Source: Liquorilactobacillus mali KCTC 3596 = DSM 20444 (lineage in GTDB: Bacteria; Bacillota; Bacilli; Lactobacillales; Lactobacillaceae). From it: a stretch of DNA of 64,000 nt. Each line of letters begins with the position of its first letter. Within the stretch, counting starts at the first letter, position 1. A program made the position numbers and the translations under genes. The stretch lies in contig NZ_BACP01000026.1 of assembly GCF_000260415.1 (NCBI RefSeq), forward strand, positions 1 to 64,000, read 5' to 3'. The notes under the pieces are model-generated. The model was not told the origin of the DNA. It worked only from the letters and a program-made list of their open reading frames with translations, and ran no database searches. Of the stretch, positions 54,280 through 63,143 are shown one piece after another.

Positions 54280-55056
54280 TTACCCTTTCTTCAGACCGCC
54301 AAAACGACGATCACGTTTCTGATATTCTATAATATTTTCACATAAATCTTCAGGTGTATAATCTGGCCACAGAACATCGCTGAAAATAAACTCACTATAC
54401 GCAAGCTGCCAAAGTAAAAAATTAGAAATTCTTTGTTCTCCACTTGTACGAATCAATAAATCTGGATTTGCAAATTTCTTCAAATTACTCGTCATTAATG
54501 CATCTGAAATCATGCTCTCATCAATTGAATCAGCCGTTAATTCCTTTTTCTCAACCTTTGCTGCCAGGTTTCTCACAGCTGTCACTATCTCGTCACGTCC
54601 ACCATAATTGATGGCAAAGTTCAAAATCATACCTGTACAATGACTTGTTTGCGTAATTGCACGATTGACAGCCGCTAAAGTTTCAGTCGGAAGTTCACTC
54701 AATTCTCCCATTGCGGTAACTTGGATATTATTTTCGATTAATTCAGGGACGAAAGTATCAAAAAAAGTAATTGGCAGACTCATTAAAAATTCAACTTCTT
54801 TTTTGGGACGTTTCCAGTTTTCTGTTGAAAAAGTATATAATGTTAAAACCTTGACACCAAAATTACTTGCAGCTTTAGTAACCTCTTTAACCGTTGTTAG
54901 AGCTGTTTTGTGTCCTGCAATTCTTGGTAAATGTCTTTTTTGGGCCCAGCGTCCATTGCCGTCCATAATAATAGCAATGTGCTGAGGAACACGTTCTTTA
55001 TCCATTTTCTGAACTATTTTCCCCAGATTATTATTCTTAATAAATTTTGAGAACAA
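54280..55056 (-). CDS. uppS: Isoprenyl transferase (undecaprenyl diphosphate synthase)
   Basis: This cis-prenyltransferase makes the C55 lipid carrier for cell-wall polymers. The N-terminal motif IIMDGNGRWAQKRHLPRIAGH carries the catalytic aspartate, and LRTSGEQRISNFLLWQLAYSE is the conserved C-terminal block. The start is unusual. GGAGGTGAACTC precedes a TTG at 55056, so I start at this TTG (258 residues). A TTG at 55080 in the same frame lies upstream of the ribosome binding site and is rejected. An ATG further in (MDKERVPQHIAI) has no ribosome binding site. Confidence 0.93.
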   Translation of the reverse strand: MFSKFIKNNNLGKIVQKMDKERVPQHIAIIMDGNGRWAQKRHLPRIAGHKTALTTVKEVTKAASNFGVKVLTLYTFSTENWKRPKKEVEFLMSLPITFFDTFVPELIENNIQVTAMGELSELPTETLAAVNRAITQTSHCTGMILNFAINYGGRDEIVTAVRNLAAKVEKKELTADSIDESMISDALMTSNLKKFANPDLLIRTSGEQRISNFLLWQLAYSEFIFSDVLWPDYTPEDLCENIIEYQKRDRRFGGLKKG

Positions 55057-55209
55057 GAGTTCACCTCCACTAAAGTTCAAAACTTATTTTAACAAAAAAG
55101 TAACAACGGAGCAAAAAAGCATTGCTTTTTAGGAAATTGATTGATAAAAAATTAACATCAATTTCCAGCATGCCACTCCGTTGTACCCTGTGACTAACTA
55201 CGCTGTTGG

Positions 55210-55773
55210 TTAAACATCAAGAATTTCTTTTTCTTTGTCAGCTTGAATGTCGTCAATGCTTTTTACTGAAGAATCTGTAAGCTTTTGCGCTTGCTCTTCC
55301 AAATTATGTAAATCGTCTTCAGTTAAATCGCCTTTTTTTTGTGCCTTTTTAAAATCATCGATTGCATCACGACGAATATTACGAACTGCTACTTTTGCTT
55401 TTTCGGCCTCAGCCTTAACTTCTTTTGCGATTTCCTTACGACGCTCTTCGGTCAACTGTGGAATCACTAGTCGAATTGCTGAACCGTCATTGGCTGGAGA
55501 GATGCCCAAATCAGAAGCCAAGATAGCATGTTCAATATCCTTAAGTGAAGACTTATCATAAGGAGTTACCATTAAAACACGGGCCTCTGGAATAGAAATC
55601 TGAGCTATCTGGTTCAATGGTGTTGGTGCACCATAATATACCACCATAATTCTATTTAAAAGACTAGCATTTGCACGACCTGCACGAATATTTCCAAGTT
55701 CACGCTGCAGTGCTTCTTGTGCTTTTTTCATCTTTTCTTGTGCGCTTTTTAAAATCGGATCATTTATTTTCAT
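55210..55773 (-). CDS. frr: Ribosome recycling factor
   Basis: RRF splits post-termination ribosomes with EF-G. The 187-residue protein has the three-helix bundle with [21 protein letters not shown] and the hinge domain. [21 protein letters not shown] opens it. It follows pyrH by 3 bases, so the two are coupled. Confidence 0.97.
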   Translation of the reverse strand: MKINDPILKSAQEKMKKAQEALQRELGNIRAGRANASLLNRIMVVYYGAPTPLNQIAQISIPEARVLMVTPYDKSSLKDIEHAILASDLGISPANDGSAIRLVIPQLTEERRKEIAKEVKAEAEKAKVAVRNIRRDAIDDFKKAQKKGDLTEDDLHNLEEQAQKLTDSSVKSIDDIQADKEKEILDV

Positions 55774-55776
55774 CGC

Positions 55777-56529
<753 letters not shown>

Positions 56530-56615
56530 TCATACTTTGAATACACTCATAGTACATTCTATCATACTTAGGCAGCATTGAATATCTTAAAAAAGTAGTT
56601 TGATGTATATAAATA

Positions 56616-56647
56616 GGGGCATTAAAACTAATTAGTTTCAATCCCCC
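56616..56647 (-). terminator. Terminator-like stem after tsf
   Basis: GGGG(G)ATTGAAACT and AGTTTTAATGCCCC pair with a short AATT loop on the minus strand, but only a weak T tail follows. It stands about 50 bases after the tsf stop. Confidence 0.6.
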
Positions 56648-56696
56648 AACTTGACAACAGACATAGTAAACTGAATGACTTGTTATCTAATATATA

Positions 56697-57575
56697 CTAG
56701 TCTTTAACTTGACTCATAACTTCTTCTACAAAGTTATCTTCTTTTTTCTCAATGCCTTCGCCAACTTCATAACGGGTAAATGAAATAACCTTTCCACCCT
56801 TTGAAGCAACATATTTTGCAACAGTTTGATCTGGATCTTTAACAAATTCTTGATCTGTCAAACTAATTTCAGCCAAGAACTTATTTAAGCGGCCTTCAAC
56901 CATCTTTTCAACAATTTTTGCTGGCTTTCCTTCATTCAAAGCTTCTTGTGTCAGAACTTCTTTCTCATGTGCAAGTTCTGCTGCAGGTACCTCAGTACGA
57001 TCAACATACTTCGGATTGATTGCTGCAACATGCATGGCAACATCTTTTGCAGTTGCTTCATCAGCACCTTCAACAAGTACTAATGAAGCAATTTTACCAC
57101 CCATATGGAGATATGAACCGAAGTTTTGTGTTTCTGTTTTCTCAACTAATGTAAAACGGCGTAATGTGATTTTTTCGCCAATAACTTGCGTTGCTTCAAT
57201 GATTTCATCATTAATTGTGCCTTTGTCTGTAGAAATCTTGAGTGCTTCCTCAACATTTGCTGGCTTTGCTTCAGCAATGTTGCTAGCAATAGTCTTAACC
57301 AGTTCTTTAAATTGTGCATTTTGCGCAACAAAATCAGTCTCAGCGTTAACTTCGACAACAGCTGCAACATTACCAGAAATCTCAACATCAGCTAAGCCTT
57401 CAGCTGCAACACGATCACTTTTCTTAGCAGCTTTTGCAATTCCTTTTTCACGAAGAAAGTCAACAGCCTTTTGCATGTCACCCTCGACAGCTACTAAAGC
57501 CTTTTTAGCCTCCATCATACCTACGCCTGTTTTATCACGTAATTCTTTAACTTGAGAAGCAGAAATTTTTGCCAT
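56697..57575 (-). CDS. tsf: Elongation factor Ts
   Basis: EF-Ts (292 residues) exchanges GDP for GTP on EF-Tu. The N-terminal UBA-like domain contains [17 protein letters not shown], and the core dimerisation and Tu-contact motif [17 protein letters not shown] lies near residue 78. It follows rpsB in the conserved rpsB-tsf operon, with a terminator-like stem between them. Confidence 0.97.
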   Translation of the reverse strand: MAKISASQVKELRDKTGVGMMEAKKALVAVEGDMQKAVDFLREKGIAKAAKKSDRVAAEGLADVEISGNVAAVVEVNAETDFVAQNAQFKELVKTIASNIAEAKPANVEEALKISTDKGTINDEIIEATQVIGEKITLRRFTLVEKTETQNFGSYLHMGGKIASLVLVEGADEATAKDVAMHVAAINPKYVDRTEVPAAELAHEKEVLTQEALNEGKPAKIVEKMVEGRLNKFLAEISLTDQEFVKDPDQTVAKYVASKGGKVISFTRYEVGEGIEKKEDNFVEEVMSQVKD

Positions 57576-57607
57576 TACTATGGCCTCCTTATTTCTAAAT
57601 TATAAAA

Positions 57608-57660
57608 AAAGCTGTCCCTAACCTTAAGGCCATTAATGTGCCCAATGTTGGAGACAGCCT
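57608..57660 (-). terminator. Terminator-like stem between rpsB and tsf
   Basis: AGGCTGTC (57653-57660 complement) pairs with GACAGCTT (57609-57616 complement), followed by TTTTTTT on the minus strand. The loop is long (about 35 bases) and can hold a second small stem (GGCC...). It lies 10 bases from the rpsB stop and 33 bases before the tsf start, and may set the S2:EF-Ts ratio. Confidence 0.7.
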
Positions 57661-57669
57661 AAGATTTAA

Positions 57670-58464
57670 CTATTCAGCATCTTTGGTATTGTTTTTACCT
57701 TCAACAGCTTCAACAATATCTTCAATTGAATCTACTGTATCTGCCTTTTTAAATGATTCTTCAACTGCTTCAGTGTCATCTTCACCTTGGTTGGCTTCAA
57801 TAACAGCATCAGCCATCTTAGCAGTAATCAAACGAACTGCACGGATAGCATCATCATTAGAAGGAATTTTAACGTCAATTTCATCTGGATCAGCGTTTGT
57901 ATCAACCATAGCAATGATAGGAATATTAAGTTTACGAGCTTCCTTGATAGCAATTCTTTCCTTACGTGGGTCAACTACAAACAATGCATCTGGAATACGA
58001 GGCATGTCTTCAATACCACCCAAGAATTTCTCAAGACGCTCTTTTTGCTTAAGCAATAGGGCAACTTCCTTCTTGGGAAGGACATCAAAAGTTCCATCTT
58101 CGGCCATTGCCTTGATTTCCTTAAGACGCTTGATACGTTTTTGAATTGTATCCCAGTTTGTTAAAGTTCCACCTAACCAACGATGGTTTACAAAGTATTG
58201 ACCAGCGCGTTTTGCTTCTTCTTCAACTGCATCTTGTGCTTGCTTCTTTGTACCAACAAAAAGAATAACTCCGTTATTTTCTGCTGTTTTTTTCATGAAG
58301 TTATACGCATCGTCAATCAACTTAACTGTTTTTTGTAAATCAATGATGTAGATACCATTACGTTCTGTAAAGATATACTTCTTCATCTTAGGATTCCAAC
58401 GACGTGTTTGATGTCCAAAATGAACACCGGCTTCAAGCAATTGTTTCATGCTAATTACTGCCAT
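57670..58464 (-). CDS. rpsB: 30S ribosomal protein S2
   Basis: S2 is a 264-residue primary-late assembly protein of the 30S subunit. [20 protein letters not shown] at the N-terminus and [20 protein letters not shown] are diagnostic. The C-terminal tail is acidic ([20 protein letters not shown]). The ATG at 58464 has GGAGGTATTTT; an upstream in-frame start at 58512 covers the ribosome binding site. The promoter is at 58592-58620. Its product is known to repress its own operon in some bacteria, which is not shown here. Confidence 0.97.
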   Translation of the reverse strand: MAVISMKQLLEAGVHFGHQTRRWNPKMKKYIFTERNGIYIIDLQKTVKLIDDAYNFMKKTAENNGVILFVGTKKQAQDAVEEEAKRAGQYFVNHRWLGGTLTNWDTIQKRIKRLKEIKAMAEDGTFDVLPKKEVALLLKQKERLEKFLGGIEDMPRIPDALFVVDPRKERIAIKEARKLNIPIIAMVDTNADPDEIDVKIPSNDDAIRAVRLITAKMADAVIEANQGEDDTEAVEESFKKADTVDSIEDIVEAVEGKNNTKDAE

Positions 58465-58591
58465 AATATAAAATACCTCCAATATTGTTTTGTTTTCCTC
58501 CTCCGTATTCAACTGAAACCAAACTCAACTGAGCACCATGATTACTATCCTACGAAGTGTGAATTAGTACTTATCATAAAGCACCTGAAAT

Positions 58592-58620
58592 ATTATATCG
58601 TACTTCAAATTAAAACGCAA
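58592..58620 (-). promoter_or_regulatory. Promoter of rpsB-tsf
   Basis: TTGCGT (58615-58620) and TATAAT (58592-58597) are 17 bases apart on the minus strand, about 130 bases before the S2 start. The long leader could hold a regulatory RNA, but I saw no clear structure. Confidence 0.7.
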
Positions 58621-58631
58621 GAAATATTCAA

Positions 58632-59620
58632 TTATTTCACAACAGTACTTGCTGTTCCATCTTCACAAACACTTTTTGCACTGTTTAGTGCAATTAATAC
58701 CATATTTTTTACTGCTGTCTCTGTGTAAAAAGCAACATGGGGCGTTACCAAGACATTATCAAGCGACAACAATTCCTTAAAGGTTTCATCTTTTATTTCT
58801 TGATTACTTAAATCATGATTAAAAATATCACTTTCATTCTCATAAGTATCTAGCGCTGCACCTGCAAGTTTTCCCGATCTCAAAGCCGTAATCAACGCTT
58901 TAGTATCAACCAGTGCGCCACGAGCAGTATTAATGATATAAGAACCATCCTTCATCTTATTAAGGTTTTCTGTACCTATCAAGTGATAATCATCGGGAGT
59001 TGCCGGCATATGCAATGTAATTACATCTGCTTGAGAAAATAATTCATCATAGCTATCGACATAAATCCCCTGTTTTTTAATTCTGGATTAGGGTAGAGAT
59101 CGTATGCAATAACTTTGGCACCAAATCCACGATAAATATCAATTGCAGCTCGTCCAATTCTCCCTGTCCCGACAACACCAACGGTCAATGAACGTAACTC
59201 TTTCCCTACGTAGGGTGCCCAGCGAAAATCCTGTTTTGCAACTTTGTTTCTGAATATGGTCGTGTTACGAAGAAGCTGCATCAATTGAGTCACTGAAAAC
59301 TCAGCAATCGCATTTGGTGAATAAGCAGGAACATTCGTAACCACTACCCCATTTTTCTTTGCCGCATCAAGATTAATGTTATCAACACCAACATTGCGGA
59401 TAGAAAATACTTTAACACCAAATTTCTTGAATTCTGTAAACATCTCGTCTGGATAGGTACCAGTTTGAAGTGCTAAAACGCCATCAAATCCTTCGATCTT
59501 TTCTACCGAACTCATGTCTAACATGTCTGGTAAACGCAAAACCTCATTACCAGTTTCTTTTTCCCATTGAGCAAAATACTTCTCTTCATCTTCACGCACA
59601 TTAAAAGCTATAAACTTCAT
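58632..59620 (-). pseudogene. Frameshifted D-2-hydroxyacid dehydrogenase (D-lactate dehydrogenase-like)
   Basis: Two consecutive frames together give a full NAD-dependent D-2-hydroxyacid dehydrogenase of about 329 residues. The first (59620 to 59021) holds the N-terminal domain and the NAD motif VGVVGTGRIG. The second (to 58632) holds the arginine in NTARGALVDT, the ENESDIF glutamate region and the histidine in TPHVAFYTETA. The frame change is at a run of six A (59073-59078 complement), needing one extra A or a -1 shift to restore YVDSYDELFSQADVITLH. The ATG at 59620 has GGAGG. The gene could be a pseudogene, a sequencing undercall, or a rare programmed shift. Substrate (lactate or branched-chain 2-hydroxyacid) is not certain. 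Confidence 0.85.
59072..59078 (-). other. Heptamer A_AAA_AAC at the dehydrogenase frameshift
   Basis: In the zero frame the codons read TTA AAA AAC AGG. A -1 slip on AAA AAC gives CAG GGG ATT TAT, which is exactly the conserved reading frame. The heptamer has the X_XXY_YYZ form of a slippery site. No strong downstream pseudoknot or stem was evident. Confidence 0.5.
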
Positions 59621-59796
59621 TATGAAATGAACCTCCAAAATTAAATATCTCTATTCTACGGTGGGACACAAGAAACCAATTATTTTAAATGAGCGAGTTG
59701 TCCGCACTCAATAAAATATTATCTCCGTCCGCATATCATTGTAGCATGAAAGATATCTTCAACGCTCCTATTTAGCAATGCGTTTAGCAATATCTT

Positions 59797-60080
59797 TTAT
59801 TTCTTAAGTTTATTGATATTAATTCCATGTTCTTCAAGATATTTTAATTTCTGTGCTCTTAATTGATGCTTAAAAGCATATTCAGCTTTTAATGCAGCAG
59901 ATTTGTTATCGAATGCTTCGTAATATAAAAGTTTCACTGGACGTCTGCTTTTTAACCGCGTATATTTTGCACCCTTTCCAGCATTATGGACAGCTAAACG
60001 ATGACTTACATCGTTTGTGAATCCACCATACAGTGTAAAGTCAGCACATAACAAAACGTAAAAAAATAGTCCTTATTCAC
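59797..60080 (-). CDS. GIY-YIG nuclease domain protein, start disturbed by a homopolymer
   Basis: A small GIY-YIG protein of the YazA/YhbQ type. The visible sequence [23 protein letters not shown] shows the GIY-like and YIG-like (YGG) segments, the conserved Arg and a later Glu ([11 protein letters not shown]). The in-frame part begins at a stop codon, with no ATG. A GTG at 60080, overlapping the stop of the upstream gene, starts MNKDYFF and would join the domain if the T run at 60060-60066 had eight T rather than seven. So the gene is probably intact in reality or recently broken. Its function in these bacteria is unknown. Confidence 0.7.
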
Positions 60081-60822
60081 TTTTTCCATACAGAATCTCC
60101 CTCAATAATGGTGTGTATTCACCAGAATCGTTATATACAACAATAGCAGGCATAAACCTAACACCGTTTGGTCGACCATCCTTGATAGCCTCAATCAAAA
60201 TCATATTTGCCTCTTTTTCTTCTTTCGGATGGACTAACTGAACTTTCTTGGGTGCGAGTCTGTGTTTTCTCATCAATTCGAAAATCTCGGCCGTTCTCTC
60301 AGGCCGATGTACAAAATACGCTTTACCATTCATCTTTAATAAATCACTTGTAACTTCAATAATTCGCTCAAGATTAACGGAAATTTCATGACGTGCAATT
60401 GCCAAATAAGGATTACTATTTTTTTTACTAGTAGGTAGATTTGAAAAATACGGTGGATTACAAGTCACGATATCAACTGAATCTTTTTTTATGAATTCGA
60501 TCGCTTTGTCCAAATCAATATTTAACATCTGAACTCTATCCCCGAGATTATTGAGTTCTATACTTCTCCTTGCCATATCTGCCAGACGCTCCTGAACCTC
60601 AACTTCGATAATTTGTCCAGCAACCTTTTTTGTTAAAAATAGTCCGACTGCCCCATTTCCCGCACATAGGTCAACCAAGATCCCCTTTTCTTTTTGCAGA
60701 GCACTAGTAAAATATGCCAATAAAACAGCATCCAAAGAAAAAGAAAATACTTCTGCGCTTTGAATAATCTGAACTTCATTTGAATATAGTCTATCGATTC
60801 GTTCGTTCTTGTAAAGCTTCAT
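60073..60822 (-). CDS. tRNA1(Val) adenine(37)-N6-methyltransferase-like protein (YabB/TrmN6)
   Basis: This 249-residue SAM-dependent methyltransferase has the N-terminal block near SFSLDAVLLAYFTS, the SAM motif LVDLCAGNGAVGLFL (residues 51-65) and the catalytic NPPY motif in VTCNPPYFSNLP near residue 138. It belongs to the YabB/TrmN6 group that modifies A37 of tRNA-Val. Its linkage to a GIY-YIG gene matches the yabB-yazA pair of Bacilli. The ATG at 60822 follows TGAAGGTGAT. Confidence 0.92.
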   Translation of the reverse strand: MKLYKNERIDRLYSNEVQIIQSAEVFSFSLDAVLLAYFTSALQKEKGILVDLCAGNGAVGLFLTKKVAGQIIEVEVQERLADMARRSIELNNLGDRVQMLNIDLDKAIEFIKKDSVDIVTCNPPYFSNLPTSKKNSNPYLAIARHEISVNLERIIEVTSDLLKMNGKAYFVHRPERTAEIFELMRKHRLAPKKVQLVHPKEEKEANMILIEAIKDGRPNGVRFMPAIVVYNDSGEYTPLLREILYGKSE

Positions 60823-60911
60823 TTTAATATCACCTTCATTTTAACTTGCATGTCATCACAAAATTAGGCATACTTATCTTTGAAATAATTTAGATAAGAA
60901 AGGAATGTCTC

Positions 60912-61538
60912 GTGATGTTCTATTCATTTATTCGTATTGTAGCACGCATAATAGTGTTCATAATCAATGGAAACGCACACTATCTTAACAAGGAAAAGTT
61001 ACCAAAGGACAATTATATACTTGTCGGACCTCATCGTGCTTGGTTTGACATGATTTATTTTGCCCTAGGTGCATCGCCAAAGAAGTTCTCATTTATGGCG
61101 AAGGAAGAATTATTCAAGAATCCAATCCTGCGCTATATTCTAGTTCATGCTAATGCATTTCCTGTTGATCGTAAAAATCCAGGTCCTTCTGTAATCAAGA
61201 CGCCTGTCAATTGGCTAAAGAAGCGTAATCTTTCTCTAATCATGTTTCCTTCTGGAACAAGGCATTCTCAGAATCTAAAAGGTGGTGTCCTGCTGATTGC
61301 CCGTCTTGCAGGTGTTCCAATTGTACCTGCTGTCTACCAAGGACCCTCAACAATGAAAGATTTGCTTAAGAGAAGAAAAGTAACTATTGCTTTTGGCGAC
61401 CCGATTACAATCAACTCTCGTAAAAAACTGACAGACGAGCAACAACAAGCAATTCTTGGAGAAATGGTATCTTCATTTAAAAAGTTGGATACACAAATTA
61501 ATCCTAACTATGTATACATTGATAAGAGTAAACACTAA
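60912..61538 (+). CDS. plsC: 1-acyl-sn-glycerol-3-phosphate acyltransferase
   Basis: PlsC acylates lysophosphatidic acid to phosphatidic acid at the membrane. The HX4D catalytic motif is in GPHRAWFDMIYF near residue 40, and the glycerophosphate motif in MFPSGTRHSQNLKGGV near residue 110. A hydrophobic N-terminus (residues 3-18) anchors it. GTG at 60912 or ATG at 60915 are both possible; AAGGAAT precedes them. It is followed by a strong palindromic terminator. Confidence 0.94.
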   Translation: MMFYSFIRIVARIIVFIINGNAHYLNKEKLPKDNYILVGPHRAWFDMIYFALGASPKKFSFMAKEELFKNPILRYILVHANAFPVDRKNPGPSVIKTPVNWLKKRNLSLIMFPSGTRHSQNLKGGVLLIARLAGVPIVPAVYQGPSTMKDLLKRRKVTIAFGDPITINSRKKLTDEQQQAILGEMVSSFKKLDTQINPNYVYIDKSKH

Positions 61539-61585
61539 GTCTTTATTTAGTAACTTAAATTCTGAGTGCTAAAATTAATCTAGAT

Positions 61586-61630
61586 AAAAGGAGTCTTGCC
61601 AAAACAAACTGTTTCGGCAAGACTCCTTTT
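61586..61630. terminator. Bidirectional terminator after plsC
   Basis: AAAAGGAGTCTTGCC (61586-61600) and GGCAAGACTCCTTTT (61616-61630) pair perfectly over 15 bases with an AAAACAAACTGTTTC loop. It serves plsC and the minus-strand yneF side. Confidence 0.9.
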
Positions 61631-61667
61631 TATTGAATCATCATGATCCTGATCCAGGCCACACATT

Positions 61668-61892
61668 TTATTTCTTAGCACCTTGTGACTTCATTGCGTT
61701 CATCATTTGATGAAGCTTTTTCTCAGAAGGCTTTTGGCCCATCTGGAGCATCATAGTCTTCAACATTGTTTCATTAATTGGCGGGTTTTTCTTCAAATAG
61801 CTTTCCATATATTTACGGGCAGCGAAAAATCCACCAACAAAGCCTAAGACAAGCGCAAGGATAACGATTAGTACCCAAATTGTGGTTGACAT
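61668..61892 (-). CDS. yneF: YneF family protein (UPF0154)
   Basis: A 74-residue UPF0154 protein with one N-terminal membrane helix ([20 protein letters not shown]) followed by the conserved [15 protein letters not shown] and [18 protein letters not shown] block. The function is unknown. AAGGAGC precedes ATG 61892, with a GTG one codon earlier also possible. It follows the ynzC-type gene, as in the lexA region of Bacilli. Confidence 0.9.
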   Translation of the reverse strand: MSTTIWVLIVILALVLGFVGGFFAARKYMESYLKKNPPINETMLKTMMLQMGQKPSEKKLHQMMNAMKSQGAKK

Positions 61893-61968
61893 CACGAATT
61901 GCTCCTTTCATGTCGTTTCAAATAACAATTTTACACAATTATTGAATAAAAATAAAGCTCAAACTCGA

Positions 61969-62217
61969 TTAATCATCACGCAATCCCTTTTTTCTTTGAA
62001 TTTCTTTAACTTTTTCAGGTGTAACTTCTTTGCCTTCTTTATTAAAAACTTGTAACATTTCGACATTACTGCGAAAAGTTGATCGAAAAGCAGCCAAATA
62101 ATCTTCTCTAAGACTCTTTTGTTCAACTAATTCTGCCTTTGTCAAACCAACACTCTTTTTCTTCTTCGAAAGTTCATTAATTCGATTAATGAGTTCCTGC
62201 GGAATTTTACCCTTCAT
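61969..62217 (-). CDS. ynzC: YnzC-like DUF896 protein
   Basis: An 82-residue DUF896/UPF0291 protein: two helices with LINRINELSKKKKSVGLT and AELVEQKSLREDYLAAFRST, typical of YnzC. The function is unknown. It is divergent from lexA, and its start lies about 77 bases from the LexA box, so SOS control is possible (in Bacillus subtilis ynzC belongs to the lexA-divergent yneA-yneB-ynzC unit). No yneA cell-division gene is visible here. Confidence 0.9.
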   Translation of the reverse strand: MKGKIPQELINRINELSKKKKSVGLTKAELVEQKSLREDYLAAFRSTFRSNVEMLQVFNKEGKEVTPEKVKEIQRKKGLRDD

Positions 62218-62293
62218 TTCATTACCTCACTGCTAATTATTATTGGACAGATTAATCATACATTAACAAATAACAATTTTCAAACATCTAATA

Positions 62294-62307
62294 CGAACGT
62301 TTGTTTG
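62294..62307. promoter_or_regulatory. LexA box between ynzC and lexA
   Basis: CGAAC-GTTT-GTTTG (62294-62307) matches the Gram-positive SOS box CGAACN4GTTCG with one mismatch. It overlaps a likely -35 TTGTAA (62305-62310) with TAGAGT (62328-62333) 17 bases on, toward lexA. Confidence 0.85.
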
Positions 62308-62366
62308 TAATGTATACCTATTTGTGTTAGAGTTATTTTATTAATAATGTGATTGAGGTGTCTTAA

Positions 62367-62993
62367 ATGACAAAAGCTTCTGAAAAAAGACAAATGGCGG
62401 TTCTTCGTTTTATTTATGAACGAGTCAATGAAAAGGGATATCCACCCACGGTTCGTGAGATCTGTCAAGCTGTTGATTTATCATCAACTTCTACTGTACA
62501 CGGACATTTGGCACGACTTGAAAAAAAAGGATATCTCCAAAAGGACCCGACGAAACCGCGTGCAATTGAATTAACGACAATTGGTTTAGAAGCATTGGGA
62601 ATTGAAGAGCATGCAGATTCAATTCCTATGCTTGGAACAGTTACAGCTGGAATGCCGATTCTTGCTGTGGAAGAGGCCTCTGAATACTTTCCACTACCAC
62701 CTAACTTTAATTCTGCGGATGATCTCTTTATCCTAACTATTCGTGGTGAAAGTATGATCAATGCTGGAATATTGAACGGAGATCAGGTTATTGTCCGCAA
62801 ACAAGAAAGCGCAGAAAACGGAGAAATTGTGATTGCAATGAACGATGATAATGAAGCAACCTGCAAACGTTTTTTCAAAGAAAACGGCTATTATCGCTTA
62901 CAGCCTGAAAATGACACAATGGATCCAATTATTTTAGATTCAGTCGTCATCTTAGGTAAAGTTGTTGGACTATACCGCAACTTTATCTCATAG
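62367..62993 (+). CDS. lexA: LexA repressor, SOS response
   Basis: LexA represses SOS genes and self-cleaves when RecA filaments form. The winged helix contains [20 protein letters not shown] (about residues 28-47). The cleavage site is A94-G95 in TVTAGMPI, and the catalytic dyad is S129 (RGESM) and K167 (TCKRF). The length of 208 is typical. TGAGGTG precedes the ATG. It is autoregulated by the box 60 bases upstream. A terminator follows. Confidence 0.97.
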   Translation: MTKASEKRQMAVLRFIYERVNEKGYPPTVREICQAVDLSSTSTVHGHLARLEKKGYLQKDPTKPRAIELTTIGLEALGIEEHADSIPMLGTVTAGMPILAVEEASEYFPLPPNFNSADDLFILTIRGESMINAGILNGDQVIVRKQESAENGEIVIAMNDDNEATCKRFFKENGYYRLQPENDTMDPIILDSVVILGKVVGLYRNFIS

Positions 62994-63030
62994 AGATGAA
63001 GCCGCTATATCATATGTAGTATCCTAACAA

Positions 63031-63084
63031 AAGATCGCCCCTAGAGGTTTGAGCAAAAGCTAACCTTTAGAAGGCGATCTTTTT
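63031..63084. terminator. Bidirectional terminator between lexA and recN
   Basis: GATCGCC (63033-63039) pairs with GGCGATC (63073-63079), and inside it AGAGGTT pairs with AACCTTT, with A and T runs at the ends. It ends lexA and recN from opposite sides. Confidence 0.8.
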
Positions 63085-63143
63085 AAGTTTTGTAAATTAC
63101 ATAAAGTTGTAATTACTTCTTTTATTACTTTAAATTCATTATT

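Noticed and set aside
57016-57555. Plus-strand frame of 179 residues antisense to tsf
   Set aside because: It arises from codon bias of tsf in the opposite strand and has no start context or known domain.
57638-58144. Plus-strand frame antisense to rpsB
   Set aside because: Low-complexity serine-rich translation caused by the rpsB codon pattern.
59640-59796. Possible catabolite (cre) or Rex operator upstream of the dehydrogenase
   Set aside because: Only a TGCGGAC direct repeat is visible; it does not match cre or Rex consensus.
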